Source: Eubacterium callanderi (lineage in GTDB: Bacteria; Bacillota; Clostridia; Eubacteriales; Eubacteriaceae). From it: a stretch of DNA of 64,000 nt. The number at the start of each line of letters is the position of its first letter. The first letter of the stretch is position 1. The position numbers and the translations under genes are program-made. A model generated the notes under the pieces. That model saw only the letters and a program-made list of their open reading frames with translations. It did not search any database and had not been told where the DNA came from. The stretch is taken from contig NZ_FRBP01000008.1 in assembly GCF_900142645.1 (NCBI RefSeq), positions 154,743 to 218,742 on the forward strand, read 5' to 3'. Below are positions 48,800 to 58,509 of the stretch, piece by piece.

Positions 48800-50545
48800 A
48801 TGGCGCCTCGTTATAGTGAAGAGGTTATTAACCAGGTGCTGCAGGCCAACGATATTGTCGACGTTGTATCAGAATATGTGACACTGAAAAAAGCCGGAAG
48901 CTCCTATAAGGGCAAGTGTCCCTTTCATAACGAAAAGACCGCTTCTTTTACAGTGTCGCCGGATAAGCAGCTGTATCACTGCTTTGGCTGCGGCGTAGGA
49001 GGGAATGTTATTGGCTTTGTCATGGCCATTGAAAATCTTCCTTTTGTGGATGCGCTGAAATTTTTAGCAAGACGGGCGCATATTATTCTGCCAGAAAACG
49101 GCAGCAGTGCTGAGGATAGTGAACGATACCGAAAAAAAGAACGCCTCTATGAGCTGCACCGTGAGCTGGCCAACTATTATTATCTTTGCCTTAAAAAAAA
49201 TCGAAACGCGCAGTACTATCTGGCGGGCCGGAAAATTACGCCGGAAACCATTAAGGCTTATGGCCTGGGTCTGGCGCCAGACGGCTGGCAGAACGCTCTG
49301 GGGTTCCTGCGGCAAAAGGGGTATACTGATCAGGAGATGCTGGATTCCGGACTTGTGATGCGCAGTGAAAATGGGCGCATGTACGATCGCTTCAGAAACC
49401 GCATCATGTTTCCGATTCTGAACGCAACAGGCCGGATTATCGGCTTTGGCGGCAGGCGGATCAACGAGGATGATCATGGACCAAAGTATTTGAACTCACC
49501 GGAAACCATGATTTTTTCAAAGGGAACCGAGCTTTTTAATATGAATCACGCCAAGAGCAGCATCGTCGGCGGGCAGATGCTCATCGTCGAGGGCTATATG
49601 GATGTGATCTCACTTTATCAATATGGCGTGCGCAATACGGTAGCTGCACTCGGCACGGCTTTTACGGCTTATCATGCCGCCCTTTTGGGGCGTTATGTGG
49701 GCGAGGTAGTGCTCTGCTTTGACGGCGACGCTGCCGGAGAAAGCGCGACGCAAAAAGCCATAGCGATCTTGAAAAATACACCGTTGAATGTTAAAATATT
49801 AAGGTTACCCATTGAGGATGACCCAGACACCTATATCCAGAAGCATGGAAAAGATGCCTTTGAAAAAAAAATCACTGAAGCCATCACCATCGTCGAGTAC
49901 GAAATTGGCCTTCTGAGAAAGAAATTTGATCTCAGCCAGACCGATGGCCGGATTAAATATATCAATCAGGCCATCGCGGTACTCAGACAGCTCTCCGATG
50001 AGGTTCAGATTGATCTCTACAGCAAACGCCTTGCCAGAGAAACCGGGATTGACCTGAAGGTCATCAGACGGGAAGTATACCGCAAAAAGCCCGTGGATCT
50101 GACAGAAGAGGATGTTGGTGAAAAGATCGACTACTGGCAGAAAATGCCAAAAGCTTATGAGGAAGCTCAGATTCTTTTTCTGAGAAAGGGCATGATGGAG
50201 CCAGATGTCTTTAAATCCGGGAGGCTGAGGGCAGAGCACTTCAGCCCGGGGTTTTTCAGAGAGCTTTATGAGCTTATTACAGGGCTGCTTGAAAAAGGAG
50301 AGCAGCTGTCACCGGCAGCGCTCATGAATCATTTTGAGGATGTGGAGCAGGTGAAGCCGGTATCCGCTATTTTGATGGACGATACCCCCATCGAAAGCGC
50401 AAAGCTGGAGGAATGTGTCAAAACCATCATGCATTTTCACCGTTTAAAAGAAATCGAGCGGATCAAACAGGAAATCAGTAAAGCGAGCGAGGAAGAAGCC
50501 GCCGTTTTAATGGATAAAATGATCACATTGAAAAAAGAAATGTAG
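48800..50545 (+). CDS. dnaG: DNA primase DnaG
   Basis: 581 residues from ATG 48800 (GGTGAG upstream; ATG 48770 is in frame but has no site). An N-terminal CHC2 zinc finger is seen in CPFHNEKTASFTVSPDKQLY then HCFGCGVGG. The TOPRIM part has LIVEGYMDVISLYQYG and VVLCFDGDAAGESATQKAI; RNIMFPI-like text GRMYDRFRNRIMFPILN is standard. The C-terminal helicase-binding region is short. It makes primers at the fork. It is followed by rpoD in the usual macromolecular-synthesis order. Confidence 0.97.
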   Translation: MAPRYSEEVINQVLQANDIVDVVSEYVTLKKAGSSYKGKCPFHNEKTASFTVSPDKQLYHCFGCGVGGNVIGFVMAIENLPFVDALKFLARRAHIILPENGSSAEDSERYRKKERLYELHRELANYYYLCLKKNRNAQYYLAGRKITPETIKAYGLGLAPDGWQNALGFLRQKGYTDQEMLDSGLVMRSENGRMYDRFRNRIMFPILNATGRIIGFGGRRINEDDHGPKYLNSPETMIFSKGTELFNMNHAKSSIVGGQMLIVEGYMDVISLYQYGVRNTVAALGTAFTAYHAALLGRYVGEVVLCFDGDAAGESATQKAIAILKNTPLNVKILRLPIEDDPDTYIQKHGKDAFEKKITEAITIVEYEIGLLRKKFDLSQTDGRIKYINQAIAVLRQLSDEVQIDLYSKRLARETGIDLKVIRREVYRKKPVDLTEEDVGEKIDYWQKMPKAYEEAQILFLRKGMMEPDVFKSGRLRAEHFSPGFFRELYELITGLLEKGEQLSPAALMNHFEDVEQVKPVSAILMDDTPIESAKLEECVKTIMHFHRLKEIERIKQEISKASEEEAAVLMDKMITLKKEM

Positions 50546-50576
50546 CAAGTTATGATCGAAAGTCAGGAGGATATAA

Positions 50577-51764
50577 ATGGCTGAAGCAAAGAAGAAAAAA
50601 GTAAAACCAGATATGGAGGAATTGCTCGACGAGGTTGATGCAATCGCTGATCTGGAGGCAATGCCGGAAGTTCAGACACTGATCAAGCGCGGCAAGGAAA
50701 AGGGTTCCTTAAACAACGCCGATTTTGAGGAAGTGCTTGAAAAGACCGATCTGGATCCGGAAGAGATCGATTCCATCTATCTGCTTTTGCAGAAGGAAGG
50801 CATTGACCTGACCTTCCAGGATATGGAAATTGAAACCGATGATATTGATCTGGACATTGACATTGATGTGGCAGAGCTGGAAGAAATTGAGATTGAGGAG
50901 GATCCCGTCAAGGATATAGACCTGGGCGACAGCGTCAGTGTCAATGATCCTGTCCGCTTGTATTTAAAGGAAATCGGCAAGGTGCCGCTCTTGACTGCGG
51001 AACAGGAAATGGGCATTGCCAAGCGTATGGAAGCCGGTGATGATGAAGCCAAGAAAGAACTGGCTGAGGCCAATCTGCGCCTGGTTGTCAGCATTGCCAA
51101 ACGCTATGTGGGGCGCGGCATGTCCTTTCTGGATCTCATTCAGGAAGGAAACCTTGGTCTGATCAAGGCAGTAGAAAAATTTGACTATACCAAGGGCTTT
51201 AAGTTCAGTACCTATGCGACCTGGTGGATTCGACAGGCCATCACCCGCGCCATTGCGGATCAGGCCAGAACCATTCGTATTCCCGTGCATATGGTTGAGA
51301 CCATCAACAAGCTCATTCGGGTGTCCAGACAGCTGCTTCAGGAGCTTGGACGTGAACCCACGCCGGCAGAAATCGGCAAAGAGATGGGCTTTTCGGAAGA
51401 AAAGGTTCGAGAAATTCAGAAAATTGCTCAGGACCCGGTATCCCTGGAAACCCCAATCGGTGAGGAAGAGGACAGCCATCTGGGGGACTTCATTGAGGAT
51501 GACAATGCCCCGGCGCCATCAGAAGCAGCGTCCTATGCGCTTTTGAAAGAACAGCTCATGGAAGTGCTCAACACGCTGACCGAGCGTGAAGAAAAAGTAC
51601 TGCGCCTGCGTTTTGGACTGGATGACGGACGCGCCCGTACCCTCGAAGAGGTTGGCAAGGAGTTCAATGTTACCAGAGAACGTATCCGTCAGATTGAAGC
51701 CAAGGCGCTCAGAAAGCTGAGACACCCGAGCAGAAGTAAAAAATTAAAGGATTATTTGACCTAA
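50577..51764 (+). CDS. rpoD: Primary sigma factor RpoD/SigA
   Basis: 395 residues. Region 1.2 begins at [21 protein letters not shown] (in parts), region 2 is [26 protein letters not shown] followed by [14 protein letters not shown] (given in parts), and region 4 ends with [20 protein letters not shown]. The N-terminal acidic stretch ([21 protein letters not shown]) is a Firmicute region 1.1 form. ATG 50577 has AGGAGG upstream and sits 31 bp after dnaG. Confidence 0.98.
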   Translation: MAEAKKKKVKPDMEELLDEVDAIADLEAMPEVQTLIKRGKEKGSLNNADFEEVLEKTDLDPEEIDSIYLLLQKEGIDLTFQDMEIETDDIDLDIDIDVAELEEIEIEEDPVKDIDLGDSVSVNDPVRLYLKEIGKVPLLTAEQEMGIAKRMEAGDDEAKKELAEANLRLVVSIAKRYVGRGMSFLDLIQEGNLGLIKAVEKFDYTKGFKFSTYATWWIRQAITRAIADQARTIRIPVHMVETINKLIRVSRQLLQELGREPTPAEIGKEMGFSEEKVREIQKIAQDPVSLETPIGEEEDSHLGDFIEDDNAPAPSEAASYALLKEQLMEVLNTLTEREEKVLRLRFGLDDGRARTLEEVGKEFNVTRERIRQIEAKALRKLRHPSRSKKLKDYLT

Positions 51765-51765
51765 A

Positions 51766-52461
51766 ATGATGACACCACGTTTGCAGGTGATTGCAGATAA
51801 TGTATTAAAAAATGAAAGCATGGCAGATATCGGTACAGACCACGGATATCTGCCTGTTTATCTAATGGCGCAGGGCTTTATTCCGCGCGCCGTCGCGGCG
51901 GATATCAATGAGAAGCCTCTCAGGAAAGCAGAGCAGCTTGTGGCCCGGTCAGGCTATGAGAAGCAGATTGAAACGCGTTTGGGTTCAGGCCTTTCCGTGC
52001 TGAGCCCCGGAGAAGCCGGCACGATTGTCATGGCAGGTATGGGCGGCTACCTGATAAGAGATCTTCTGACAGAATCTCCAGAGGTGGCGGCCTCGGCAAA
52101 ACGCCTGGTGCTCCAGCCCATGAACAATGCTTTTATTGTCAGGCATTTTCTGGAGGACAATGGTTTCTTGATCATAAATGAGGATCTGGCAAAAGAAGAA
52201 CGCAGGGTCTATGAAATCATAGTAGCAGAAAAGGGTGAAATGTCCATTGAAAACGATCTGGATTACCTGATCGGCTATGAGGCCAAAAGGCGTAAACACC
52301 CGCTTCTGCCAGAACTGATCGACCGTAAGCTGGAGCTTGAAAATAAAATAATTGAGCATACAAAAAACAAGCAGACAGAAATGGCCAGAGAACAGTATCA
52401 GAAAAGCACAGCCATTGCGGCTGCGCTGATGGAGGTAAAAAATGGCTGTAAAATGCAGTGA
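51766..52461 (+). CDS. trmK: tRNA (adenine22-N1)-methyltransferase TrmK
   Basis: 231 residues. SAM-binding DIGTDHGYLPVYLMAQG, AADINEKPLRKAEQL, TIVMAGMGGYLIRDLL, LQPMNNAFIVRHFL and the coiled C-terminal arm. This is the TrmK family, which methylates A22 in tRNA. Follows rpoD and overlaps the next gene by 20 bp, the conserved Firmicute arrangement. Confidence 0.93.
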   Translation: MMTPRLQVIADNVLKNESMADIGTDHGYLPVYLMAQGFIPRAVAADINEKPLRKAEQLVARSGYEKQIETRLGSGLSVLSPGEAGTIVMAGMGGYLIRDLLTESPEVAASAKRLVLQPMNNAFIVRHFLEDNGFLIINEDLAKEERRVYEIIVAEKGEMSIENDLDYLIGYEAKRRKHPLLPELIDRKLELENKIIEHTKNKQTEMAREQYQKSTAIAAALMEVKNGCKMQ

Positions 52462-53560
52462 AATAACAAAAGTGATTGAGGCTGTCGCTCCGAGAAACCT
52501 TGCGGAGTCATGGGATAACGTCGGCCTTCAGATCGGCTCTTTTCAGAAAAGAGTAAAGAAAGTACTGCTGACGCTGGATGTGACCGAGGCTGTCGTGCGG
52601 GAAGCCGTTATGGAAAAAGCGGATATGATTATTGCACACCACCCTTTTATTTTTAATGGCATCAAATCCATTTGTACCGATGAACTGAAGGGAAAGATTG
52701 TGGCAGAGCTGATCCGCAATGACATCAGCCTGTATGTAGCGCACACCAATCTGGATAAGGCAGAGCTCGGCCTCAATGATTATATCGCAAAAACACTTGG
52801 CATTGAGAAACGCCAGCCCCTGGACCCTTCCGATGAGGATAAGCTCTATAAAATCGTAGTTTATGTGCCGGTGGATTACACGGATAAAATTGTTGAAGTG
52901 ATGGGGGACAGCGGCGCTGGCTTTATCGGCAATTACAGCCACTGCACCTACCGCACCGTAGGTCAGGGAACCTTCAAGCCCCTTGAAGGTACAGATCCTT
53001 TCATTGGTGAGGAGGGTGAGGTGGCAACCGTCAAAGAGGATCGTGTGGAAACCATTATCGACGGTAAGATGATGAAAACCCTCATTCAAAAGCTTAAAAA
53101 AGTCCATCCCTATGAGGAGATGGCTTATGATTTATATCCCCTTGAGAACGGTTTGCTTTTAAACCAGAATGGTCTTGGCAAAATTGGCACCTTAAAAGAA
53201 GCCATGGCGCCCGATGCCTTTATTGAGCATGTAAAAAAAGCGTTGAACCTTTCCCATGTAAGGGTTGCGGGGAATGAGCCTGCAAAGGTCAAAAAGGTGG
53301 CCCTGTGCACGGGCAGCGGAGCAGAGTTTATCGGACTGGCAAAGGTCAAAAAGGCGGATGTTTACATTACCGGCGATCTGAAATACCACGACGCCCAGAG
53401 AGCGGCTGAAAATAACCTGTGGGTCATTGACGCCGGTCACTTCGGGACAGAAAAAATGGTCGTGGGACTGCTTAAAAACCTGCTTCGGGAAAATGTGAAC
53501 GATCCGGAGATTGAGTATGTCCGGTCAAATTTCAATGAAGATTTTATGCGCTATTATTAA
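52442..53560 (+). CDS. Nif3-like dinuclear metal centre protein (YqfO type)
   Basis: 372 residues. Two halves of the Nif3 fold: AESWDNVGLQIG, ADMIIAHHPFIFNG with the HH metal ligands, AHTNLDKAELG, and later TGDLKYHDAQRA and VIDAGHFGTEKMV. A PII-like insert (IVVYVPVDYTDKIVEVMGDSG, in parts) lies between. These are hexamers with a dimetal site; the YqfO name is by position after trmK. Metabolic role not settled. Confidence 0.93.
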   Translation: MAVKCSEITKVIEAVAPRNLAESWDNVGLQIGSFQKRVKKVLLTLDVTEAVVREAVMEKADMIIAHHPFIFNGIKSICTDELKGKIVAELIRNDISLYVAHTNLDKAELGLNDYIAKTLGIEKRQPLDPSDEDKLYKIVVYVPVDYTDKIVEVMGDSGAGFIGNYSHCTYRTVGQGTFKPLEGTDPFIGEEGEVATVKEDRVETIIDGKMMKTLIQKLKKVHPYEEMAYDLYPLENGLLLNQNGLGKIGTLKEAMAPDAFIEHVKKALNLSHVRVAGNEPAKVKKVALCTGSGAEFIGLAKVKKADVYITGDLKYHDAQRAAENNLWVIDAGHFGTEKMVVGLLKNLLRENVNDPEIEYVRSNFNEDFMRYY

Positions 53561-53592
53561 GCAGAATGGACAGAGTATAAGGAGACAGATAG

Positions 53593-54585
53593 ATGAAAGT
53601 TTTAGTTTGCGGCGGGGCCGGCTATATCGGGTCCCATGTAGTCCGGGCGCTTCTGGACAAAGGTTACGGGGTAGTGGTACTGGATAATCTGTCCACCGGA
53701 CACCGTCAGTCGGTTCCGGAAGGAGCGGCGCTGGAGGTTGGCGATATTCGTGATGCGGCCTGTCTTGAGAGACTGTTTTTGCGCCACGAGGTTGACTGTG
53801 TCATGCACTTCTGCGCGAATTCACTGGTGGGTGAGAGCATGGAAAAGCCCATTGAGTATTATGACAATAATGTTTACGGGACACTGTGCCTGCTGCGTTC
53901 CATGGTCAACAATGACATTAAGCATTTTATTTTCTCATCGACCGCGGCGACCTACGGTGAGCCGGAACGACTGCCCATTGATGAGGACACACCCAAGCAT
54001 CCCACCAACACCTACGGCGAGACAAAGCTGGCTGTTGAGAAAATGCTGCATTGGATGGAGGTGGCCTACGGACTTCACTACAAGGTGTTCCGCTATTTCA
54101 ACGCTTCCGGAGCACACCCAAGCGGAGAGATCGGCGAGGACCACGCGCCGGAAACCCACCTGATCCCGCTGATTTTAAAAACAGCCCAGGGCATTCGCGA
54201 TAAGATTTATGTCTTTGGCGATGACTATGATACCCCAGACGGCAGCTGTATCCGCGATTATATCCATGTCATGGACATTGCGGAGGCCCATATTCTGGGC
54301 ATGGAGGATCTGGTTAAATCCGAAACCAGTGATGTTTATAATCTTGGCAACGGCAATGGCTTCTCAGTTCTGGAAGTCATTGAAAAGGTTAAAGCGGTTA
54401 CCGGAAAAGACTTTGAGGTTGAAATCACAGACCGCCGGGCAGGCGACCCGGGAGTCTTAATTGCCAGTTCAGAAAAAGCACAAAAAGCACTGGGCTGGTC
54501 ACCGGTCAATTCATCACTTGAATACATCATCGAAACTGCCTGGAAATGGCATCAGGGGCATCCCGAGGGCTACGGCCTTGTCTGA
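53593..54585 (+). CDS. galE: UDP-glucose 4-epimerase
   Basis: 330 residues. GGAGYIGSHVVRALL (NAD binding), LDNLSTGHRQSV, the active-site S/T with YGETKLAVEKML (Y-x3-K), RYFNASGAH, ETHLIPLIL and DYIHVMDIAEAH. It interconverts UDP-glucose and UDP-galactose. ATG 53593 has AAGGAG upstream. It may supply sugars for the surface-glycan cluster or for galactose use. Confidence 0.96.
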   Translation: MKVLVCGGAGYIGSHVVRALLDKGYGVVVLDNLSTGHRQSVPEGAALEVGDIRDAACLERLFLRHEVDCVMHFCANSLVGESMEKPIEYYDNNVYGTLCLLRSMVNNDIKHFIFSSTAATYGEPERLPIDEDTPKHPTNTYGETKLAVEKMLHWMEVAYGLHYKVFRYFNASGAHPSGEIGEDHAPETHLIPLILKTAQGIRDKIYVFGDDYDTPDGSCIRDYIHVMDIAEAHILGMEDLVKSETSDVYNLGNGNGFSVLEVIEKVKAVTGKDFEVEITDRRAGDPGVLIASSEKAQKALGWSPVNSSLEYIIETAWKWHQGHPEGYGLV

Positions 54586-54733
54586 TGTGCCTTATAAAAA
54601 ACATGAAACAGCCATTGATTCTTTGAATTCGTGTATGGTTTAGTGTATAATTATAAAAATAAGTTATGAAACAGTAAAATTTTATTCTGTCACAAGGACG
54701 GGCGGTTCCCGCCCTTACAGGAGAGGAGAGAAT

Positions 54734-56518
54734 ATGAAGAAATTATTAACAGGCAATGAAGCCATTGCCCGTGGGGCCTGGGAGGCCGGCGTTAAATTTG
54801 CCACTGCTTATCCAGGAACACCCAGCACAGAAATCCTTGAGAATGTAGCGACCTATGACGGCATTGTTTCCGAATGGGCGCCAAATGAAAAAGTAGCGGT
54901 TGAAGCGGCTGCAGGCGCTTCGATTGCCGGTATCCGAACCCTTGCTGCAATGAAACATGTTGGGGTAAACGTTGCGGCTGACCCGATTTTTACTTTCGCT
55001 TATCTTGGCGTTAACGGAGGCTCTGTTATCATAACCGCCGATGAGCCTGGTATGCACTCATCCCAGAATGAGCAGGATAACCGCAATTATGCGCGCCATG
55101 CCAAGATGCCAATGTTCGAACCATCTGACAGCCAGGAAGCCAAGGATATGCTTAAGGACGCTTATGAGGTAAGTGAAACCTATGACTGTCCGGTGCTTTA
55201 CCGCATGACTACCCGCGTCTGCCATTCCAAATCCATTGTCCAATGTGAAGACCGTGTGGAAGTGGACGATAAAGAATATGTAAAAGATATTATGAAAAAC
55301 TGCCCGCTGCCAGCTCATGCCCGCGTTATGCAGGTTAAGCTTGCCAAAAATTTTGAAAAGCTGGCAGAATATACCGAAACTTCTAAATGGAACTATATCG
55401 AAGACAATCAGAAGGAAATTGGCGTTATCGCGTCTGGCGTAGCTTTTCGCTATGCTAAGGAAGTTTTTGGCGATAGTGCCTCTTACCTGAAACTAGGCTT
55501 CTCATATCCACTGCCCAAAAAGCTGATCGCTGAATTTGCAGATAAGGTTAAGAAGATTTATGTCCTTGAAGAAAATGATCCGATTCTCGAAACTGAAATC
55601 AAGGCCATGGGCATTGACGTTATTGGAAAAGACGTGTTCCCGGCCATGGGAGAGCTGACACCGGAACGTATCCGTGAAGCACTTTACGGTAAAAGCGAAG
55701 TGACCCTTGCACCCGACCCCGAAAAGATTGTCGGCCGTCCGCCGGCATTTTGTGCAGGCTGTCCTCACCGCGGTATTTTCTATGAGCTGGGGCGCCGTAA
55801 AAATATTATGATTTTCAGTGATATCGGATGCTATTCATTAGGTTTGACACCGCCGTACAACGCGACTGACGCCATGATCTGTATGGGCGCCAGCATCAGC
55901 GGAGGACACGGTGTGGCAAAGGCCATGAGTATTAAAAATAATGACATGAAAGTCGTTTCTGTCATCGGCGATTCAACCTTCTTCCACTCCGGAATGACCA
56001 GTCTCATGGATGTTACCTACAATAAGAGCAATGTTCTGACTGTTATCCTGGACAACCGCATCACCGGCATGACCGGCCATCAGGAAAATCCAGGCAGCGG
56101 CTATGACTTAAAAGGCGAACCGGCACCGATTATGGATATCGAAACCATTGTCCGCGCACTTGGCGTTAAAAATGTCCGCACTGTCGATCCAAACAATCTT
56201 GAGGAAACTGACGCGGCCCTTGACTGGGGGCTGTCCAACGATGAAGCTTCTGTCATTATCACACGCTGGCCGTGTGCCCTCAAACGTTTTTCTCAGGCCG
56301 ATAAAGAAGAGTTCCCAGAAGCCTTCAAACGCCACTGCAAGGTCGATACCGATCTCTGTATTGGCTGTAAGAAATGCCTGAAATCTGGCTGTCCTGCTTT
56401 AGCCTTTAACTCTACCGTACCGAAAAAATCCGGTATTCTGGAAGAATCATGTCTGGGCTGTGAAGTTTGCCTGCAAATCTGCCCGAAACATGCCATTTAT
56501 GTAGAGGAGGAAAAGTAG
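54734..56518 (+). CDS. iorA: Indolepyruvate:ferredoxin oxidoreductase, alpha subunit
   Basis: 594 residues. N-terminal pyruvate-ferredoxin-type domain (TAYPGTPSTEILENVATYDG, in parts), TPP-binding domain with FSDIGCYSLGLTPPY and GDSTFFHSGMTSLMDVTYN, and two C-terminal 4Fe-4S motifs, CIGCKKCLKSGCP and CLGCEVCLQICP. It oxidises aryl pyruvates from aromatic amino acids to aryl-acetyl-CoA and reduces ferredoxin. In the 5' leader, GGGCGG-tt-CCCGCCC (54700-54714) forms a small hairpin. The beta gene follows after one base. Confidence 0.95.
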   Translation: MKKLLTGNEAIARGAWEAGVKFATAYPGTPSTEILENVATYDGIVSEWAPNEKVAVEAAAGASIAGIRTLAAMKHVGVNVAADPIFTFAYLGVNGGSVIITADEPGMHSSQNEQDNRNYARHAKMPMFEPSDSQEAKDMLKDAYEVSETYDCPVLYRMTTRVCHSKSIVQCEDRVEVDDKEYVKDIMKNCPLPAHARVMQVKLAKNFEKLAEYTETSKWNYIEDNQKEIGVIASGVAFRYAKEVFGDSASYLKLGFSYPLPKKLIAEFADKVKKIYVLEENDPILETEIKAMGIDVIGKDVFPAMGELTPERIREALYGKSEVTLAPDPEKIVGRPPAFCAGCPHRGIFYELGRRKNIMIFSDIGCYSLGLTPPYNATDAMICMGASISGGHGVAKAMSIKNNDMKVVSVIGDSTFFHSGMTSLMDVTYNKSNVLTVILDNRITGMTGHQENPGSGYDLKGEPAPIMDIETIVRALGVKNVRTVDPNNLEETDAALDWGLSNDEASVIITRWPCALKRFSQADKEEFPEAFKRHCKVDTDLCIGCKKCLKSGCPALAFNSTVPKKSGILEESCLGCEVCLQICPKHAIYVEEEK

Positions 56519-56519
56519 A

Positions 56520-57095
56520 ATGAAAACAAAAAATATATTATTGGTTGGTGTCGGCGGCCAGGGAACCATCACAGCTGCAAAGCTGCTGACCACTGGCTTG
56601 ATGGAAGCCGGCTATGACGTAAAGATGAGTGAGATCCACGGCATGAGCCAGCGCGGCGGCTCTGTTTCTTCTCAGGTTCGCTATGGGGATGACGTTCAGT
56701 CACCGGTTATCGAGATGGGAACAGCGGATATCATTGTCGCTTTTGAAAAAATGGAAGCACTGCGTTATATTGACTTTTTAAAGGAAGACGGAAAGATTAT
56801 TGTCAATGATGCAGAAATCTGGCCACTGCCGGTCGTTATCGGCAAAGCGACTTACCCGGAAAAAATTCTGGAAACATTGCAGGAAAAGGCCAATGTCCGT
56901 GTGATGAACGCTTCTGCCCTGGCAGAGGAAATGGGCAACCTCAAGGTTATGAATGTGATTCTGCTGGGCGCTATCATTAAATCCATGGGGCTTCAGGATA
57001 TTAACTGGGATGAGATCATCCGGAATAATGTAAAACCCAAATTTGTTGAGTTAAATATTAAAGCGATGGCTGTCGGAATGGACGCTGTCAACTAA
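56520..57095 (+). CDS. iorB: Indolepyruvate:ferredoxin oxidoreductase, beta subunit
   Basis: 191 residues. Gamma-type domain: LLVGVGGQGTITAAKLLTTGL (in parts), EIHGMSQRGGSVSSQVRYG, AFEKMEALRYIDFL and NVILLGAIIKSMGL. It pairs with IorA. It begins one base after iorA with AGGAGG inside the iorA end. Confidence 0.95.
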   Translation: MKTKNILLVGVGGQGTITAAKLLTTGLMEAGYDVKMSEIHGMSQRGGSVSSQVRYGDDVQSPVIEMGTADIIVAFEKMEALRYIDFLKEDGKIIVNDAEIWPLPVVIGKATYPEKILETLQEKANVRVMNASALAEEMGNLKVMNVILLGAIIKSMGLQDINWDEIIRNNVKPKFVELNIKAMAVGMDAVN

Positions 57096-57101
57096 AAAGC
57101 T

Positions 57102-57380
57102 ATGTGTAAAAAAGAATTTGAAACAGAAAACTTTAAATTTTTCCAGAACAGGGACTGTGAGTACTTCCCCTGTCACAAAACGGAAAACCCGGATGAGTTT
57201 AACTGTTTGTTTTGTTACTGTCCTTTATATGCGCTGGGAAGGGACTGCGGCGGTGGTTTTGAATACACGGAAAAGGGTATAAAGAACTGTACAAATTGCC
57301 TTGTTCCCCATAAAAAAGAGAACTATGACCGGATCATTGAAAAACTCCTGATCCTTATTGAGCGCGTTAGAGAGCAGTAG
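57102..57380 (+). CDS. Cysteine-rich small-domain protein
   Basis: 92 residues with NRDCEYFPCHKTENPDEFNCLF (in parts), CYCPLYALGRDCGGGFEY and KNCTNCLVPHKKENYDRII: about nine Cys and several His in the pattern of the Cys-rich small domain (PF04071), which also occurs fused to cobalamin-related CbiZ proteins. Probably zinc- or Fe-S-binding; role unknown. It lies 6 bp after iorB, so in its operon. Confidence 0.8.
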   Translation: MCKKEFETENFKFFQNRDCEYFPCHKTENPDEFNCLFCYCPLYALGRDCGGGFEYTEKGIKNCTNCLVPHKKENYDRIIEKLLILIERVREQ

Positions 57381-57409
57381 CTCAGGATTATGTGTGAGGA
57401 GAGTTTAGT

Positions 57410-58060
57410 ATGAGTATACTTATTGGCTTGATTTTGGTTGTGGCGGCCTATTTTATCGGTAATCTTGACTTTGCCTATATTATGGTTCGCGCTGTAAAGG
57501 GTGAGGATGTCCGTAATTACGGAAGCGGCAACGCGGGTACAACAAATGTACTCCGGACAATGGGCCTGAAATATGCCATTCCTGTTTTTGTTCTGGATGC
57601 GCTTAAAGGCTCTGTCGTGATTCTTGCTGCCAGACTGCTCGGCTTCAGTGAAGCCTGGGTCGTAGCTGCGGGGATCGCAGTAGTCTGCGGCCATAACTGG
57701 CCTGTCTGTCTCGGCTTTAGAGGCGGAAAGGGGACAGCTACCTCCATCGGCGTTTTTATTGTCTTTGACTGGCCAGTTGCCCTGATCTGTATTGCTGTTG
57801 GTCTGATCTTCCTGGCCATTTTCAGAATGATGTCACTGACTTCCATTATCGGGATGGTATCCCTTCCGATTGCGGTTCTTATTAAAAGTATTTTTATTAC
57901 ACATGGGGCTGTTTTTACACCCGAACTGGTTTTTGCCTTGTTTCTCTGCTGCTCAACCGTATTCCAGCACCGCGCCAACATCAAGCGGATTGCAGCTGGT
58001 ACTGAGAGCAAGGTAGGGCAGAAGGTTAAAATGGGTGGAGACGATAAGAAAGGCAACTAA
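57410..58060 (+). CDS. plsY: Acyl-phosphate glycerol-3-phosphate acyltransferase PlsY
   Basis: 216 residues with five helices. Loop motifs YGSGNAGTTNVLRTMG, GHNWPVCLGFRGGKGTAT and a terminal RHRANIKRI-like HRANIKRIAAGTE are PlsY signatures. It makes lysophosphatidate in the membrane. The usual N-terminal GS-x-P-x-A-Y motif reads GNLDFAYIMVRAV here. ATG 57410 has GAGGAGAG upstream. Confidence 0.93.
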   Translation: MSILIGLILVVAAYFIGNLDFAYIMVRAVKGEDVRNYGSGNAGTTNVLRTMGLKYAIPVFVLDALKGSVVILAARLLGFSEAWVVAAGIAVVCGHNWPVCLGFRGGKGTATSIGVFIVFDWPVALICIAVGLIFLAIFRMMSLTSIIGMVSLPIAVLIKSIFITHGAVFTPELVFALFLCCSTVFQHRANIKRIAAGTESKVGQKVKMGGDDKKGN

Positions 58061-58081
58061 ACTTTGAAAGGAGACATGAAA

Positions 58082-58315
58082 ATGTCAAATCATAAAAAAG
58101 TCGTTGTTGCTGGACAGGAAAAATCCATTTGTGAAGCGGAGCCTGAGGTCAGACGTCAATCCCTGACAGATGATGCAATGGAATCAGTCTCGGTGGAGGA
58201 AACCCATGAAGCCGGTACCTTTGAAAAAGATGTTATCGGAACTGAAGAAGCGGCGACCAACGCTGCTGTAGATTTAGATGTTTTAGAAGAACAGGAAGAA
58301 AATCAAAAATCCTGA
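58082..58315 (+). CDS. Acidic hypothetical protein
   Basis: 77 residues from ATG 58082 (AAAGGAGA at correct distance; ATG 58076 is too close). Strongly acidic, with no membrane segment and probably disordered (TDDAMESVSVEETHEAGTF, then DLDVLEEQEENQKS). Not recognised. Cotranscribed with plsY and followed by a terminator. Confidence 0.6.
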   Translation: MSNHKKVVVAGQEKSICEAEPEVRRQSLTDDAMESVSVEETHEAGTFEKDVIGTEEAATNAAVDLDVLEEQEENQKS

Positions 58316-58334
58316 TTCTGACTGGTGTTTCAAG

Positions 58335-58364
58335 GAGACTCTCAAAGCAGAGAGTCTCTTTTTA
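58335..58364 (+). terminator. Rho-independent terminator
   Basis: GAGACTCTC / GAGAGTCTC stem with T run after the plsY operon. Confidence 0.9.
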
Positions 58365-58509
58365 CTGTTTCTATTTTCTTTTTACAAGAAAGTTGATGTG
58401 GATTACAAGAATTTATTTCACGTATTATACCAGATATATGTTATAATAGAAATCGGCGCCGCACATCTTGTGGACGCCTTTACAAACCGATTTTATAAGG
58501 AGTTTAAGA

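Noticed and set aside
58380-58509. Cobalamin riboswitch before nrdJ
   Set aside because: No B12-box-like sequence or long leader was found in the 150 bp before the start.
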